Shown here: in pieces, positions 1-19,333 of the stretch | How positions within the stretch are numbered: the stretch's first letter is position 1 | Layout: each line of letters begins with the position of its first letter | Origin: Phaeosaccion multiseriatum | Taxonomy: Eukaryota > Ochrophyta, other classes | Length of the DNA stretch: 64,000 nt | Direction: 5' to 3' | Assembly (NCBI GenBank): GCA_965112735.1 | Contig: OZ218961.1 | Coordinates: forward strand, 1,364,001 to 1,428,000 | Position numbers and translations under genes: made by a program | The notes under the pieces: generated by a model | Databases searched by the model: none | What the model was told of the DNA's origin: nothing | What the model saw: only the letters and a program-made list of their open reading frames with translations

Positions 1-121
1 TGAGCAAGAAAAACACTCCGTTACTCCGTTGTGGGACCAGAGTGTGAGGTAGGGAGGCAAGGCAAGGCAAGGCAAGGCACATCCACTGCCATCCGCTGCC
101 CTCCACCACCATCGCCACCGC

Positions 122-3100
122 CTAAATATACCTGAGCTGGCTCTGAAAGTCCTGCATCTTCACGGACGACATGCGCTCCTCTGACAGCTGCCCATCTTCC
201 AACACGACCAATCGAAGGGCCGCCAATGCATCCGGCAAGGACCCTCTGCGCAAGAGGAGGGCATCTGCTGCCATCCGCGCCTCTGCTTGCTTAGGAGAGA
301 GGTCTTCGATCGGTCGGCGCTCTCGCTTAGACGGGGGCGGGGCGGGGCGGGCTTGGTCGGTGCTTCGCTGCAGTTTGACGCGCTGAGGCGGTGTGGGAGG
401 GAGGGAAGGGAGGGAGGGAGGGAGGGAGGGAGGGAGGGAGGGAGGGAGGGAGGGAGGGAGGGAGGGAGGGAGGGAGGGGAGGGGAGGGGAGGGGAGGGAG
501 GGAGGGAGGGAGGAAGGGATGGAGAATGCTCGATCAAAACGCTACGCTTGTCCTCCACGCATGCATGTGCATACGACTGCCTCACTGCCCCTATACCCGA
601 CTGCCCAAAGCCTGCCTTGCCCTGCCCATATGCCTGCCTCGCCTTGCCCATATGCCTGCCTTGCCCTGCCCATATGCCTTCCTCGCCCTGCCCATATGCC
701 TGCGTTGCCCTGCCCCTATGCCTGGCCTGCCCTACCCCGCTCATCCTACGTACCTCACACTTCGTCGACAGGGGAGACTTGAGGAACAGAGACAGCCTCT
801 CACTGTCAATAGAGGCGCCCAGTAAGTCACTCACTTTAGAGGGCTTGGGAGGAAGGAAGGAGGGAGGGAGGGAGGGAGGGAGGGAGGGAGGGAGGGAGGG
901 AGGGAGGGAGGGAGGGAGGGAGGGAGGGAGGGAGGGATGGGTGTTGCACGGGTCAGGGGAAGAGGACAGAGGGGCAAAGGTCTTGAATCACGCACTCACC
1001 ACCACACACACACACTTGCGCAAACACCAACAAACAACCATATATACGTACTCACATACGCACACACGCACACACGCACTCATGCACGCACACACACCCA
1101 CGCCCTCACACATGCAGGCACTCACACACACACAAACACACACACGCACGCACTCACCAGTCCGACAAGGTCGTAGACGTCGTTGGTGTTGCCCTCCTCC
1201 ACAAAGCCGTAGTGCTGCAGTAGGTGGTCATTCGAGCGGTCGCCATAGCTGATAAAGACTTGCTGGCCCGGAGCCCACCCCTCTTGTGTGGTAATGGCGA
1301 AGTAATCGTAGAAGTACTGCGGATGGCAGGGGATGGGCAGCAGAGAGAGGAAAGGATAGTAAGGGTGGTGGAGAGGGGGGGCTGTTAGATTGTTAAAATA
1401 GGCAGGGCGGGCAAAGGCAGGACAAGACGGCCTTTGCTTATCCTGTTTGGAGGCATCCGGAGGCATCGGAGGCTTGTCCTCCACAAGTCTTCTCCCTCTG
1501 CGTCCTTACACCCATTGTGCTGCAGAGCAAAAGCAGTGACAGACTCAAGTGGACATGCTCACAGCTGACAAGTGCGTCGCATGCATGTGTATGTCGTACG
1601 CAGGTCGGTGTGTGGTTGCTCGGGGATTTGACTCACATTGTAGCTGACGTCACTGGTTACCCCGCTCTTGTGATTGACTGCCCCCCAACGATGAGGAGGA
1701 GGAGGAGGAGGGAGGGGAGTGAGTGAGTGAGTGATGGGCGTGTTCTCATCGATATAGCTGATCACAGCAAGACACACCTTTTTCCCTGCCTCTCCCTCTA
1801 TCCCCCCTTCTCCCTAACCCTCCTCTCTCGCTCTCCCTCTCTCTGACTCCCTCCCTCTCTCGTCCCTCCCCCTCTCGCTCTCCCTCTGTCTCTCTCTCCC
1901 TCCCTCCCTCCCTCCCTTTCTCCCTCCCCCTCTCGCGCCACACCCGCCCTTCCGCCCCACTCCGACAACATCACGACTCGACGCACTGACTCATTCGATA
2001 GAGACAGAGAGACAACATCACGACTCGACGCACTGACTCATTCGATAGAGACAGAGAGACAACATCACGACTCGACGCACTGACTCATTCGATAGAGACA
2101 GAGAGGGGGGGGCAAACGAAGAGACAAGAGACAAAATAGAGAGTGGAGAGGGACGCGTAGACCAACAGAAAAAAGCACAGGCAGGCAATTGACTGACTGA
2201 CTGATGGACTGACTGACTGACGGACTGACTGACTGACTGACGGACTGACTGACTGACTGACGGACTGACTGACTGATGGACTGACTGACTGACTGACTGA
2301 CTGATTGACTGACTGACTGACTGACTGATTGATTGACTGACTGATTGACTGACTGACTGACTGACTGATTGACTGACTAAATGACTGACTGAATGACTGA
2401 CCGACTGACTGACCGATTCACTGACTGACTGACTGACCGACCGATTCACTGACTGCACTCACCCAAGTCGATGACTGGCGTTAACGCGTATCTGTGCGGC
2501 AGACAGAGCCCATCGGGGGCCGTCCGTGCGGAACAACAAAGGAGAACGTGATACAGGCCAGCAGGGGTAGGGTCAGGGTCAGGGTCAGGGTCAGGGTCAC
2601 GATCAGGGCCAGAGCCAGGGTCAGGGTCACGATCAGGGCCAGAGCCAGGGTCAGGGTCAAGGTCAGGGTCAGGGTCAGGGTCAGGGTCAGGGTCAGGGTC
2701 AGGGTCAGACGAGAAAAGAATCAACTGACCAACGCGTCAGGCCAATGCTTGCGAGAGCTGCCCTTCTCCTACTCCTCCTCCTCCTCTACCCCCCCCCTCC
2801 TCCTCACTCTCGCACCTCTTTAGCTCAACAAGCTTGCTGGTGAAAAAGTCTCTGAGTGGGATAGAGACGAGCACTGAAGCAAGCCCCACCCCTGCCTGGT
2901 CAATGGTGCCCAACCCCGCTCCGAGGTAGAGGCCAGCCAACACACACACGAATATCACCTCAGCCTGGCGAGAAGCCGCGCTGCGTCCTTCGTATGGGCC
3001 ACTGGAGGGGGAGGAGAGGGGTTCGGGGGGTGTGGGGGGAGAGAGGGAGGGGGGAAGAGGAGGAGTGGTATACTCAGTTGCTGCCCCTGTGTGTGCTTAC

Positions 3101-3124
3101 GAGAGTGTGGGTGTGCGTGCGCGT

Positions 3125-3170
<46 letters not shown>

Positions 3171-3271
3171 GTGTGTGTGCGTGTGTGTGTGTGTGTGCGT
3201 GTCGTTGCATGTGTGTCTGTGTGAGTGCGTGCGTCTGTACGTGTCTGTGTGTTCGCGCGAGTGCGTGTGCG

Positions 3272-3311
<40 letters not shown>

Positions 3312-5124
3312 CGTGTGTCTGTGCGTGTGTGTGTGCGCGTGGTTGAGCGTGTGTGTGTGCTCGCGACCTCCCTACCTAAAGGCTCTGCTGTAAGCGATTT
3401 CCATGCCCCACACGAGGTCTTCTTTTGACCAGGGGCAGTCCGGACTACTCTCCATCAGCTTGGCGTATATGTCGTCCCAGCTCGAGCGCTGCTCCAACAC
3501 TCGCTCCACCTGTGTGGTCACGATACGAGGATGGCAGTGGATGGGTGGGTCAAGTCAGCGGGGGTGGGGTGTCAGTGGATGGATGGATTGATGGCATGGG
3601 TGGTAGTCGATAACACGGCAGTTGATCGCACCACCAGGCAGGTAGGATGGCAGTGGATGGGCTGAGGCATATAGGCGGTGGATGGCAGTGGATGGGCTGA
3701 GGTATGCAGGCGGTGCATGGCAGGGGACGTCAGTGGACCCCATAGTTCGAGAGGTACTTACGCCTTCACATCACACACACTACTCACCATTGCCGGGTAT
3801 CCCAGGGACTCCAACTCCTTCTCTTCCCAGTGGAGGGGGGTGTCGAAGGACTGCACCGGAGGGCGGAAGAGACGGAAGGAAGTAAAAAAAGAGAGGGAGG
3901 GAGTGAGGGAGGGAGGGAGGGAGGGAGGGACGGACGGAGGGAGGGAGGGAGAGAGAGAGGGGGGAGGGAGGGAGGGAGGGAGGGAGGGAGGGAGGGAGGG
4001 AGGGAGGGAGGGAGGGACGGAAGGAGGGAGGGAGAGAGAGAGGGGAGGGAGGGCGGGAGCCTGCTGAGCCGCCATTGGCAGAGGGGAGAGGAAGACGAGG
4101 GAAGAGGTGTTCCTGCTGCTGCAGTTGTTGCTCTTGCTCCTTTTCGGCAGGCTGGTTGGTTGGTGGGTGGTCGGGAGGTGGTTTGGTTCGCTGACCTTTG
4201 GAAGCACATCTATCCAGGGCTTGAGGTCAGACGCGTCGCCCTTGTCCCGCTCGGCCAAGAGCAGGAGCGCCAGTCGAACGAACCACCTGTGAGGAGAACG
4301 GGGGGGGTGTTGGTGTTGGAAAGAAAAGAGACAAAAGGGGCGCTCACAGCCGCACACATCCGCACACAGCCGCACACAGCCGGACCGGAGGCGGCGTCTT
4401 TTCTGTCGTTCAGTGACTGGTAGTGACTGGTAGTGACTGGAAGTGACTGGTAGTGACTGGGTGCTTGGTGCGCTCCTTGTCACCTTCCTTACTCAGCCGG
4501 ACCTATTTTGTGCCCAAAAGTCTCGGTCCACCTGGCGGCGTAGAGACTTTTCTCCCACAGGCCACAGAGAAGCGAGTAGTGAGCATAATGGGGTTCAAGA
4601 GGTTCGATAGAGGAGATGAGTGAGGGAGTGAGTGACTGAGAGTCAGGCAGTGAGTGAGTGAGTGAGTGCAGGATGAAATTGTTGCGAGGCTCTTTTCCTC
4701 CCTTTCATTCAGACGTAGTGGGCGCTGGGCCGCTTACCCTCGGGAGGGTCTGATCAGTGGTCGTGATGAGAGCCGCGCGGCTCGGTACCGAGATAATCTC
4801 CTCATTGGGGGCAACGGCCTCTGAAGCCACCACTCCTCTGAGCCCGGCCACCACACCGGCCGTGGCCTTCGGTAGCTTCGCGCCGAGGTTCGCCGTTGCC
4901 CACCCCACAAACTCCCTCAGCTCCTTCAGCTCTTGGTCGCCTTGTCCTCCTGCAGCTGATGCTGCTACTGGTGCGCCCGCTGTGGCTTGAGGGGGCGAGG
5001 CAAAGCGCACATGAGATAGAGGAGTCCTGCGGCCAAGGCTTGGGCCGGTGGAGAAGGACGCTGCGCAGTCACTCCATGTGCTGAGTGCCAACGCCGTAAG
5101 CGGACACAATCTCCTCCCCTTCAT
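122..5124 (-). CDS. SET-domain protein methyltransferase, Rubisco-LSMT/SETD3-6 type (11 exons)
   Basis: Exons on the minus strand: 4738-5124, 4503-4531, 4196-4286, 3788-3850, 3376-3509, 2816-3001, 2463-2491, 1637-1677, 1158-1316, 754-798, 122-382. Phases join throughout, giving about 474 aa. Seen: an N-terminal SET block ([21 protein letters not shown] region), [16 protein letters not shown], the SRAFSGP motif, the IDLVNHKSG cofactor/catalytic motif, and [19 protein letters not shown] closing the SET fold. A divergent C-terminal Rubisco-LSMT substrate-binding-like tail ends [14 protein letters not shown]. Known: this family methylates lysine or histidine on non-histone proteins such as Rubisco or aldolase in plastids, or actin. 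The N-terminus ([19 protein letters not shown]) could be a targeting leader. Four exons are 29-45 nt. The exon 2 donor (AG|GTCCGG) and the 754-798 acceptor are weak and were chosen by phase and family alignment. The substrate is unknown. Confidence 0.85.
397..514 (+). repeat. (GGGA)n array in a SET-gene intron
   Basis: GGGAGGGA tetranucleotides passing into GGGGA pentamers. A second array lies at 846-935. Both are in introns of the SET gene. Confidence 0.9.
596..735 (+). repeat. CTGCCCATATGCCTGCCT minisatellite
   Basis: Six to seven copies of a unit of about 20 nt, TGCCCATATGCCTGCCTTGC, with T/C variants, in the last intron of the SET gene. A related CCCATACGCCTCTG unit forms the array at 9.8 kb. 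Confidence 0.75.
1964..2104 (+). repeat. 47-nt tandem repeat, three copies
   Basis: GACAACATCACGACTCGACG... begins at 1964, 2011 and 2058 with essentially no divergence, next to a (GACT)n array at about 2188-2450. Both are in the SET intron between exons 7 and 8. Confidence 0.85.
2567..2709 (+). repeat. GGGTCA hexamer array with internal higher-order copy
   Basis: GGGTCA repeats, with the 36-nt variant block CACGATCAGGGCCAGAGCCA... occurring twice (about 2597 and 2627). It lies in an intron of the SET gene. Confidence 0.85.
3100..3360 (+). repeat. (GT)n-rich intron
   Basis: GT dinucleotides with GC interruptions fill most of the SET intron between 3002 and 3375. A GGGA array with GGAC variants lies at about 3895-4045 in a neighbouring intron. 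Confidence 0.85.
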
Positions 5125-5235
5125 AATTTTCGCTCGTTTGATCTTTAGGTGGATATTTTTGGGGAGCGCGCTTGGTCGGCATTCAAGATCGTCGCCATTT
5201 GTAGGAGCGAGAGGCACGGCCTACCAAATCGATCT
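5125..5235. promoter_or_regulatory. Short divergent intergenic region between SET and PPR genes
   Basis: Only 111 bp separate the start codons of the SET gene (minus) and the PPR gene (plus), so one bidirectional promoter is the simplest reading. No TATA box or other core element is convincing. Parts of this spacer recur next to the PPR copy near 21.9 kb and the SET exon copy near 35.3 kb, so promoter pieces travelled with the duplications. Confidence 0.45.
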
Positions 5236-7959
5236 ATGTTTGTTCGGGCAATCAAGCGTTCTCGTGCTCGGAGGACGTCAGGATGTGTAAAAACCGCAGC
5301 AGCGTGTCCCCATCGCCTCGTGGGAGGAGGAGGTGTTCCTGCTGCTGCTTCCACACACTGGTGGGAAAGATGGGTCTCGACGACCTTCTTCCTCCCAGCC
5401 CCGGTAGATGTTGAGCGACGATCGGCGACTCCCTCGCTCCACCTCCTTGGAACCAGGGGTATGACGGGAGGGACGCAGCAGAGACGAGGTGGTAAGCGTG
5501 CAGAACGACAGAAGCAAGTAGAGCTGACCAAGGAGATCCAGAGACTTGGAAACAAGCGCGACTGGAGGGGGGTGGCGAGAGTGCTTGAGGAAGCGAAGGC
5601 AACGGGGCTTCGAATGAATGTCGTTTTGTTCAGCGCCTCAATAACTGCGGTGGGCAAAGCTGGGCGATGGAAGGGTGCGCTCGCCTTGCTGGACGAAATG
5701 AAGGCAAGCGGCCTCCAACCCAATGTCATCTCGTACAACTGTGCGATTGTTGCTTGTGGCAAGGCAGGAAAGTACGACAAGGCGCTGGACTTGCTGGAGG
5801 AGATGCGGAGGGAAGGGCTTCACCCCGATGTTATCTCGTACAACTCTGCGATTACTGCTTGCGGCAAGGCAGGAGAGCACGAGAAGGCGCTGGACTTGCT
5901 GGAGGAGATGCGGAGGGAAGGGCTGGATCCCAATGAAATCTCGTACACCTCTGCGATTACTGCATGTGGCAATGCAGGAGAGCACGAGAAGGCGCTGGAC
6001 TTGCTGGAGGAGATGCGGAGGGAAGGGTTGAATCCCAACGTCATCTCTTACAGCTCTGCGATTGCTGCTTGTGGCAAGGCAGGAGAGCACGAGAAGGCGC
6101 TTGACTTGCTGGAGGAGATGCGGAGGGATGGGGTTCGACCCAATGAGATCTCGTATACCTCTGCGATTACTGCCTGTGGCAAAGCGGGAGAGCACGAGAA
6201 GGCGCTTGACTTGCTGGAGGAGATGTGGAGGGAAGGGCTCGCGCCCAATGTAATTTCGTACAACTCTGCGATTGCTGCTTGCGGCAAGGCAGGAGAGCAC
6301 GAGAAGGCGATGGACTTGCTGGAGGAGATGCGGAGGGAAGGGCTCGCGCCCAATGTAATTTCGTACAACTCTGCGATTGCTGCTTGTGGCAACGCAGGAC
6401 AGCACGAGAAGGCGCTGGCCTTGCTGGAGGAGATGCGGAGGGAAGGGCTGGATCCAGATGAAATCTCGTACGGCTTTGCGATTGCTGCTTGTGGCAAGGC
6501 AGGAAAGTGCGAGAAGGCGCTGGACTTGCTGGAGGAGATGCGGAGGGAAGGGCTTCATCCCGATGTTATCTCGTACAACTCTGCGATTGATGTTTGTGGC
6601 AAGGCAGGAGAGCACGAGAAGGCGCTGGACTTGCTGGAGGAGATGCGGAGGGAAGGGTTGAATCCCAACGTCATCTCTTACAGCTCTGCGATTGCTGCTT
6701 GTGGCAAGGCAGGAGAGCACGAGAAGGCGCTGGCCTTGCTGGAGGAGATGCGGAGGGAAGGGTTGAATCCCAACGTCATCTCTTACAGCTCTGCGATTGC
6801 TGCTTGTAGCAAGGCAGGAGAGCACGAGAAGGCGCTTGACTTGCTGGAGGAGATGCGGAGGGATGGGGTTCGACCCAATGAAATCTCGTATAACTCTGCG
6901 ATTACTGCCTGTGGCAAAGCGGGACAGTACGAGAAGGCGCTGGACTTGCTGGAGGAGATGTGGAGGGAAGGGCTCGCGCCCAATGTAATTTCGTACAACT
7001 CTGCGATTGCTGCTTGTGGCAAGGCAGGAGAGCACGAGAAGGCGCTGGACTTGCTGGAGGAGATGCGGAGGGAAGGGCTGGATCCCGATGAAATCTCGTA
7101 TAACTCTGCGATTGCTGCTTGTGGCAACGCAGGAGAGCACGAGAAGGCGCTGGCCTTGCTGGAGGAGATGCGGAGGGAAGGGTTCGCGCCCAATGTAATT
7201 TCGTACAACGGTGCGATTGCTGCTTGTGGCAAGGCAGGAAAGTACGAGAAGGCGCTGGACTTGCTGGAGGAGATGCGGACGGAAGCGCTTCAACCCGATG
7301 AAATCTCGTACAACTGTGCGATTGATGCTTGTGGCAATGCAGGAGAGTACGAGAAGGCGCTGGACTTGCTGGAGGAGATGCGGAGGGAAGGGCTTCAACC
7401 CGATGAAATCTCGTACAGCTCTGCGATTGCTACTCGTGGCAATGCAGGAGAGCACGAGAAGGCGCTGGACTTGTTGGAGGAAATGCGAAGGGAAGGGCTT
7501 CAACCCAATGAAATCTCGTACAACTGTGCGATTGCTGCTTGTGGCAAGGCAGGAGAGCACGAGAAGGCGCTGGACTTGCTGAAGGAGATGCGGAGGCACG
7601 GGCTTCAACCCGATGAAATCTCGTACAGCTCTGCGATTGCTGCTTGTGGCAAGGCAGGAGAGCACGAGAAGGCGCTGGACTTGCTGGGGGAGATGCGGAG
7701 GGAAGGGCTTCAACCCAATGAGGTGACCTACCACACCGCTGTCGACGTTCTGTCCCTGCACGGGCAGTGGAGCTCGGCTGATGGCTTGTACGCTGAGGCC
7801 ATCGCACAGGGAGTGTTGTCGCATTGGAAGAAGGGTGACGAAGGTAAAGTCATGGCACGAGCACTCGGAGTGGACCGGCAAGGCCGCCCTTCGATACGCT
7901 CTCCAAGTGGAGAAGGCGAAGGGCCGGATCAGTGTCATCACCGGGCGAGGCCGCGGTAG
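5236..7959 (+). CDS. P-class pentatricopeptide-repeat protein, copy 1 (Smr domain frameshifted off)
   Basis: One open frame of about 907 aa. The in-frame ATG at 5236 is preferred because MFVRAIKRS is shared with copy 2. It opens an Arg/Ser-rich leader of the organellar targeting kind. Residues of about 130-865 form some 21 tandem 35-aa PPR motifs with almost identical consensus (ISYNSAIAACGKAGEHEKAL...). No E, DYW or other editing domain follows. The frame ends ALGVDRQGRPSIRS... because, relative to copy 2, five bases are missing after 7854. The Smr domain therefore continues in another frame to 8077. Known: PPR tracts bind organellar RNA one base per repeat, and PPR-Smr proteins act in organelle gene expression. 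Inference: an organelle RNA-binding factor that has lost its Smr domain, unless the deletion is an assembly error. Confidence 0.85.
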   Translation: MFVRAIKRSRARRTSGCVKTAAACPHRLVGGGGVPAAASTHWWERWVSTTFFLPAPVDVERRSATPSLHLLGTRGMTGGTQQRRGGKRAERQKQVELTKEIQRLGNKRDWRGVARVLEEAKATGLRMNVVLFSASITAVGKAGRWKGALALLDEMKASGLQPNVISYNCAIVACGKAGKYDKALDLLEEMRREGLHPDVISYNSAITACGKAGEHEKALDLLEEMRREGLDPNEISYTSAITACGNAGEHEKALDLLEEMRREGLNPNVISYSSAIAACGKAGEHEKALDLLEEMRRDGVRPNEISYTSAITACGKAGEHEKALDLLEEMWREGLAPNVISYNSAIAACGKAGEHEKAMDLLEEMRREGLAPNVISYNSAIAACGNAGQHEKALALLEEMRREGLDPDEISYGFAIAACGKAGKCEKALDLLEEMRREGLHPDVISYNSAIDVCGKAGEHEKALDLLEEMRREGLNPNVISYSSAIAACGKAGEHEKALALLEEMRREGLNPNVISYSSAIAACSKAGEHEKALDLLEEMRRDGVRPNEISYNSAITACGKAGQYEKALDLLEEMWREGLAPNVISYNSAIAACGKAGEHEKALDLLEEMRREGLDPDEISYNSAIAACGNAGEHEKALALLEEMRREGFAPNVISYNGAIAACGKAGKYEKALDLLEEMRTEALQPDEISYNCAIDACGNAGEYEKALDLLEEMRREGLQPDEISYSSAIATRGNAGEHEKALDLLEEMRREGLQPNEISYNCAIAACGKAGEHEKALDLLKEMRRHGLQPDEISYSSAIAACGKAGEHEKALDLLGEMRREGLQPNEVTYHTAVDVLSLHGQWSSADGLYAEAIAQGVLSHWKKGDEGKVMARALGVDRQGRPSIRSPSGEGEGPDQCHHRARPR

Positions 7960-8077
7960 TGTGGACGGTGTCAGCGTGCTCAAGCCTGCAGTGCTGGCGT
8001 ACCTCAACGAAGAGCTCGGGCTCCACGCCACGGGGCATGCCACCAACGAGGGCCGTGTGATTTTCAAGGCAGGGTAG
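7855..8077 (+). pseudogene. Out-of-frame Smr-domain remnant of PPR copy 1
   Basis: After the 5-nt deletion, the plus-strand frame ending at 8077 still reads HEHSEWTGKAALRYALQ, then SVITGRGRGSVDGVSVL, and closes NEGRVIFKAG before TAG. These are the hallmarks of a small MutS-related domain: an (x)LH start, a GRG loop and a late N-x-G strand. The leading Asp-Leu of the D-L-H motif, present in copy 2, is what the deletion removed. The fragment has no start codon of its own in a sensible place. Confidence 0.75.
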
Positions 8078-8147
8078 AAGGTATCCTCGGTAGAGGGGGG
8101 TACATCAAATAGGAGTGGCTTTAGACTTCAGCGCCACGGGCACAGTT

Positions 8148-8259
8148 TATTAGACCTTAACCAATAACGAAGTGGAAGGGCGGGTGAGCAGAGAATCACA
8201 GCTGACAACACCCGACTCACGTCTTCAAAAATTATACCTCGGAATTTACACTAAGATTT

Positions 8260-8308
<49 letters not shown>

Positions 8309-8312
8309 TGGC
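8148..8312. other. Spacer between PPR copy 1 and the NELF-like gene, with (GT)n
   Basis: A short convergent spacer without coding signs. A (GT)n microsatellite lies at about 8261-8306, directly before the stop codon of the minus-strand gene. No poly(A) signal is obvious. Confidence 0.5.
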
Positions 8313-17519
<9,207 letters not shown>

Positions 17520-17623
17520 GATCTCTGCCGGGGGAGAAGAGGAAACAGGAAAAAGAGGAAAGGAAAGGTGACGGAGCCATTTGTGAACCTGGACTGCCAA
17601 CTCGTGAATCAAGATCACTCTTA

Positions 17624-18834
17624 TCGGCTCCAGACTGGCCTAGAAGCCTATGCTCTAGGCCCTAGGCCGAGCGGCCTACGCCCGCTCTAGGCCTAGGCCG
17701 GCGGCCGTTGGCCGCTCTAGGCCGGCCATTTTTTCTCCCTAGGCCGGCGGTTCTAGGCCTAGGCCTCGACCTGTCTGATTAGTAATTACGGCCGGCGCAG
17801 CCGGCCTGATTACTGATTATGACCGGCGCCAGCCGGCCTGAGTACTGATTATGCGCCAGCCGGGGGCTGATTACTGATTACGGCCGGCGCACACCGTAAT
17901 CTTGTCCAGGGTCGAAGGGAGGGAGGGAGGGAGGGAGGGAGGGAAGGAGGGAGGGAGGGAGGGAGGGAGGGAGGGAGGGAGGGAGGGAGGGAGGGAGGGA
18001 GGGAGGGAGGGAGGGAGGGAGGGAGGGAGGGAGGGAGGGAGGGAGGGAGGGAGGGAGGGAGGGAGGGAGGGAGGGAGGGAGGGAGGGAGGGAGGGAGGGA
18101 GGGAGGGAGGGAGGGAGGGAGGGAGGGAGGGAGGGAGGGAGGGAGGGAGGGAGGGAGGGAGGGAGGGAGGGAGGGAGGGAGGGAGGGAGGGAGGGAGGGA
18201 GGGAGGGAGGGAGGGAGGGAGGGAGGGAGGGAGGGAGGGAGGGAGGGAGGGAGGGAGGGAGGGAGGGAGGGAGGGAGGGAGGGACGGAGGGAGGGAGGGA
18301 CGGAGGGAGGGAGGGACGGAGGGACGGAGGGAGGGAGGGACGGAGGGAGGGACGGAGGGACGGAGGGAGGGAGGGAGGGAGGGAGGGAGGGAGGGAGGGA
18401 GGGAGGGAGGGAGGGAGGGAGGGAGGGAGGGAGGGAGGGAGGGAGGGAGGGACGGAGGGAGGGAGGGAGGGAGGGAGGGAGGGAGGGAGGGAGGGAGGGA
18501 GGGAGGGAAGGAGGGAGGGAGGGAGGGAGGGAGGGAAGGAGGGAGGGAGGGAAGGAGGGAGGGAAGGAAGGAGGGAGGGAGGGAGGGAGGGAGGGAGGGA
18601 GGGAGGGAGGGAGGGAGGGAGGGAGGGAGGGAGGGAGGGAGGGAGGGAGGGAGGGAGGGAGGGAGGGAGGGAGGGAGTGAGTCGACCCTGGACAAGATCA
18701 TCTGATTCTGGTTACGGCCGGCGCACACCGTAATCTTGTCCAGGGTCGATAGGCCTAGGCCGGGGGCCTGCGGCCCCCCTAGGCCGGCCGAATTTCGTCT
18801 CTAGGCCTAGGCTTCTAGGCCAGTCTGGAGCCGA
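17624..18834. mobile_element. Non-autonomous TIR element carrying a GGGA satellite
   Basis: Perfect 27-bp terminal inverted repeats (17624-17650 and 18808-18834, starting TCGGCTCCAGACTGG) bound a 1211-bp unit. The 6-bp sequence CTCTTA lies immediately outside both ends (17618-17623 and 18835-18840), as expected of a target-site duplication. The interior is full of AGGCCTAGGCC and GGCCGGC palindromes and a short tandem of GATTACTGATTA...GGCCGGCGC units (about 17779-17890). It also holds an inverted pair of ATCTTGTCCAGGGTCGA (17899-17915 and 18682-18698) framing the GGGA array. There is no transposase, so it would need an enzyme from elsewhere. I cannot assign a superfamily. Confidence 0.8.
17917..18677 (+). 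repeat. (GGGA)n satellite, about 760 bp
   Basis: A nearly pure GGGA tetranucleotide array with scattered GGGAC and GGAA variants, concentrated at about 18285-18365 and 18505-18570. It sits inside the TIR element and is flanked by an inverted 17-bp repeat. Long open frames here are artefacts of the tetranucleotide. Confidence 0.95.
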
Positions 18835-18840
18835 CTCTTA

Positions 18841-19333
18841 AATTATGAAAATACTCGCCCCCCACCATGGCTGAGGGCTTTTGCGCAAGCAGTTTGCGTC
18901 ATACGGAGGGAAGGGGGAAAGAGGGCCCGACATAGGGCTATGACTATGGCTGGTATCAACTTTTGTTCCGATGGGGAGGACTGACGATTCGGAGGGATAC
19001 GACCTCGGGGACTAGTGCCTAGTTCGCAGAGGGCGGGTGAGACGTTCCTTTCAGACTTGCAAACCATAGATGGCACTTAAAGGAAAGTGTGGGCGAAGTC
19101 CCCAGGGGGCGGGTGAGACGTTCCTTCTATACCCTGGCACTCAGGGGTAGCTGATTATATGGTACTTCGCAGTGCTTCGTAATAGTACGTAGTAGTAAGT
19201 AGACGGCAAGAGGGGGACAAGCGCCATCCATTCTTTGGCGCCAAGCACGTGGGTGAAGTGAGGGAGACGGAGGCCTGCAGAGGCCTGCAAATCTTGCCCA
19301 TTCATATGCCGTACGACGTACGCCTTGTCTGTG
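18841..19333. other. Intergenic stretch without a recognisable gene
   Basis: No supported gene. A 21-bp direct repeat (GGGCGGGTGAGACGTTCCTT) occurs near 19032 and 19107. Minus-strand frames of about 70-77 codons exist but have no similarity, splice context or biased composition to support them. Confidence 0.5.

Larger units (their letters stand above)
5181..8147 (+). repeat. PPR duplicon, copy 1
   Basis: Sequence here is repeated in inverted orientation at 19334-21991. Similarity begins upstream of the start codon at ATTCAAGATCGTCGCC and continues past the stop into the 3' flank, ending after CAGCGCCACGGGCACAG near 8147. Inclusion of both flanks shows a genomic duplication rather than a retrocopy. 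Confidence 0.85.

Noticed and set aside
596-740. Regularly spaced repeats considered as a CRISPR-like array
   Set aside because: Tandem minisatellite without unique spacers, in a eukaryotic intron.
5638-8067. An 809-codon minus-strand frame antisense to the PPR gene, and a 500-codon plus-strand frame antisense to PPR copy 2
   Set aside because: Mirror frames of the 105-nt PPR repeat; the PPR sense frame has family motifs and the antisense frames do not.
17871-18728. Long frames of repeated Pro-Ser/Gly-Arg-Glu (up to 285 codons) on both strands
   Set aside because: They are reading-frame artefacts of the GGGA tetranucleotide array inside the TIR element; no start context or non-repeat sequence.
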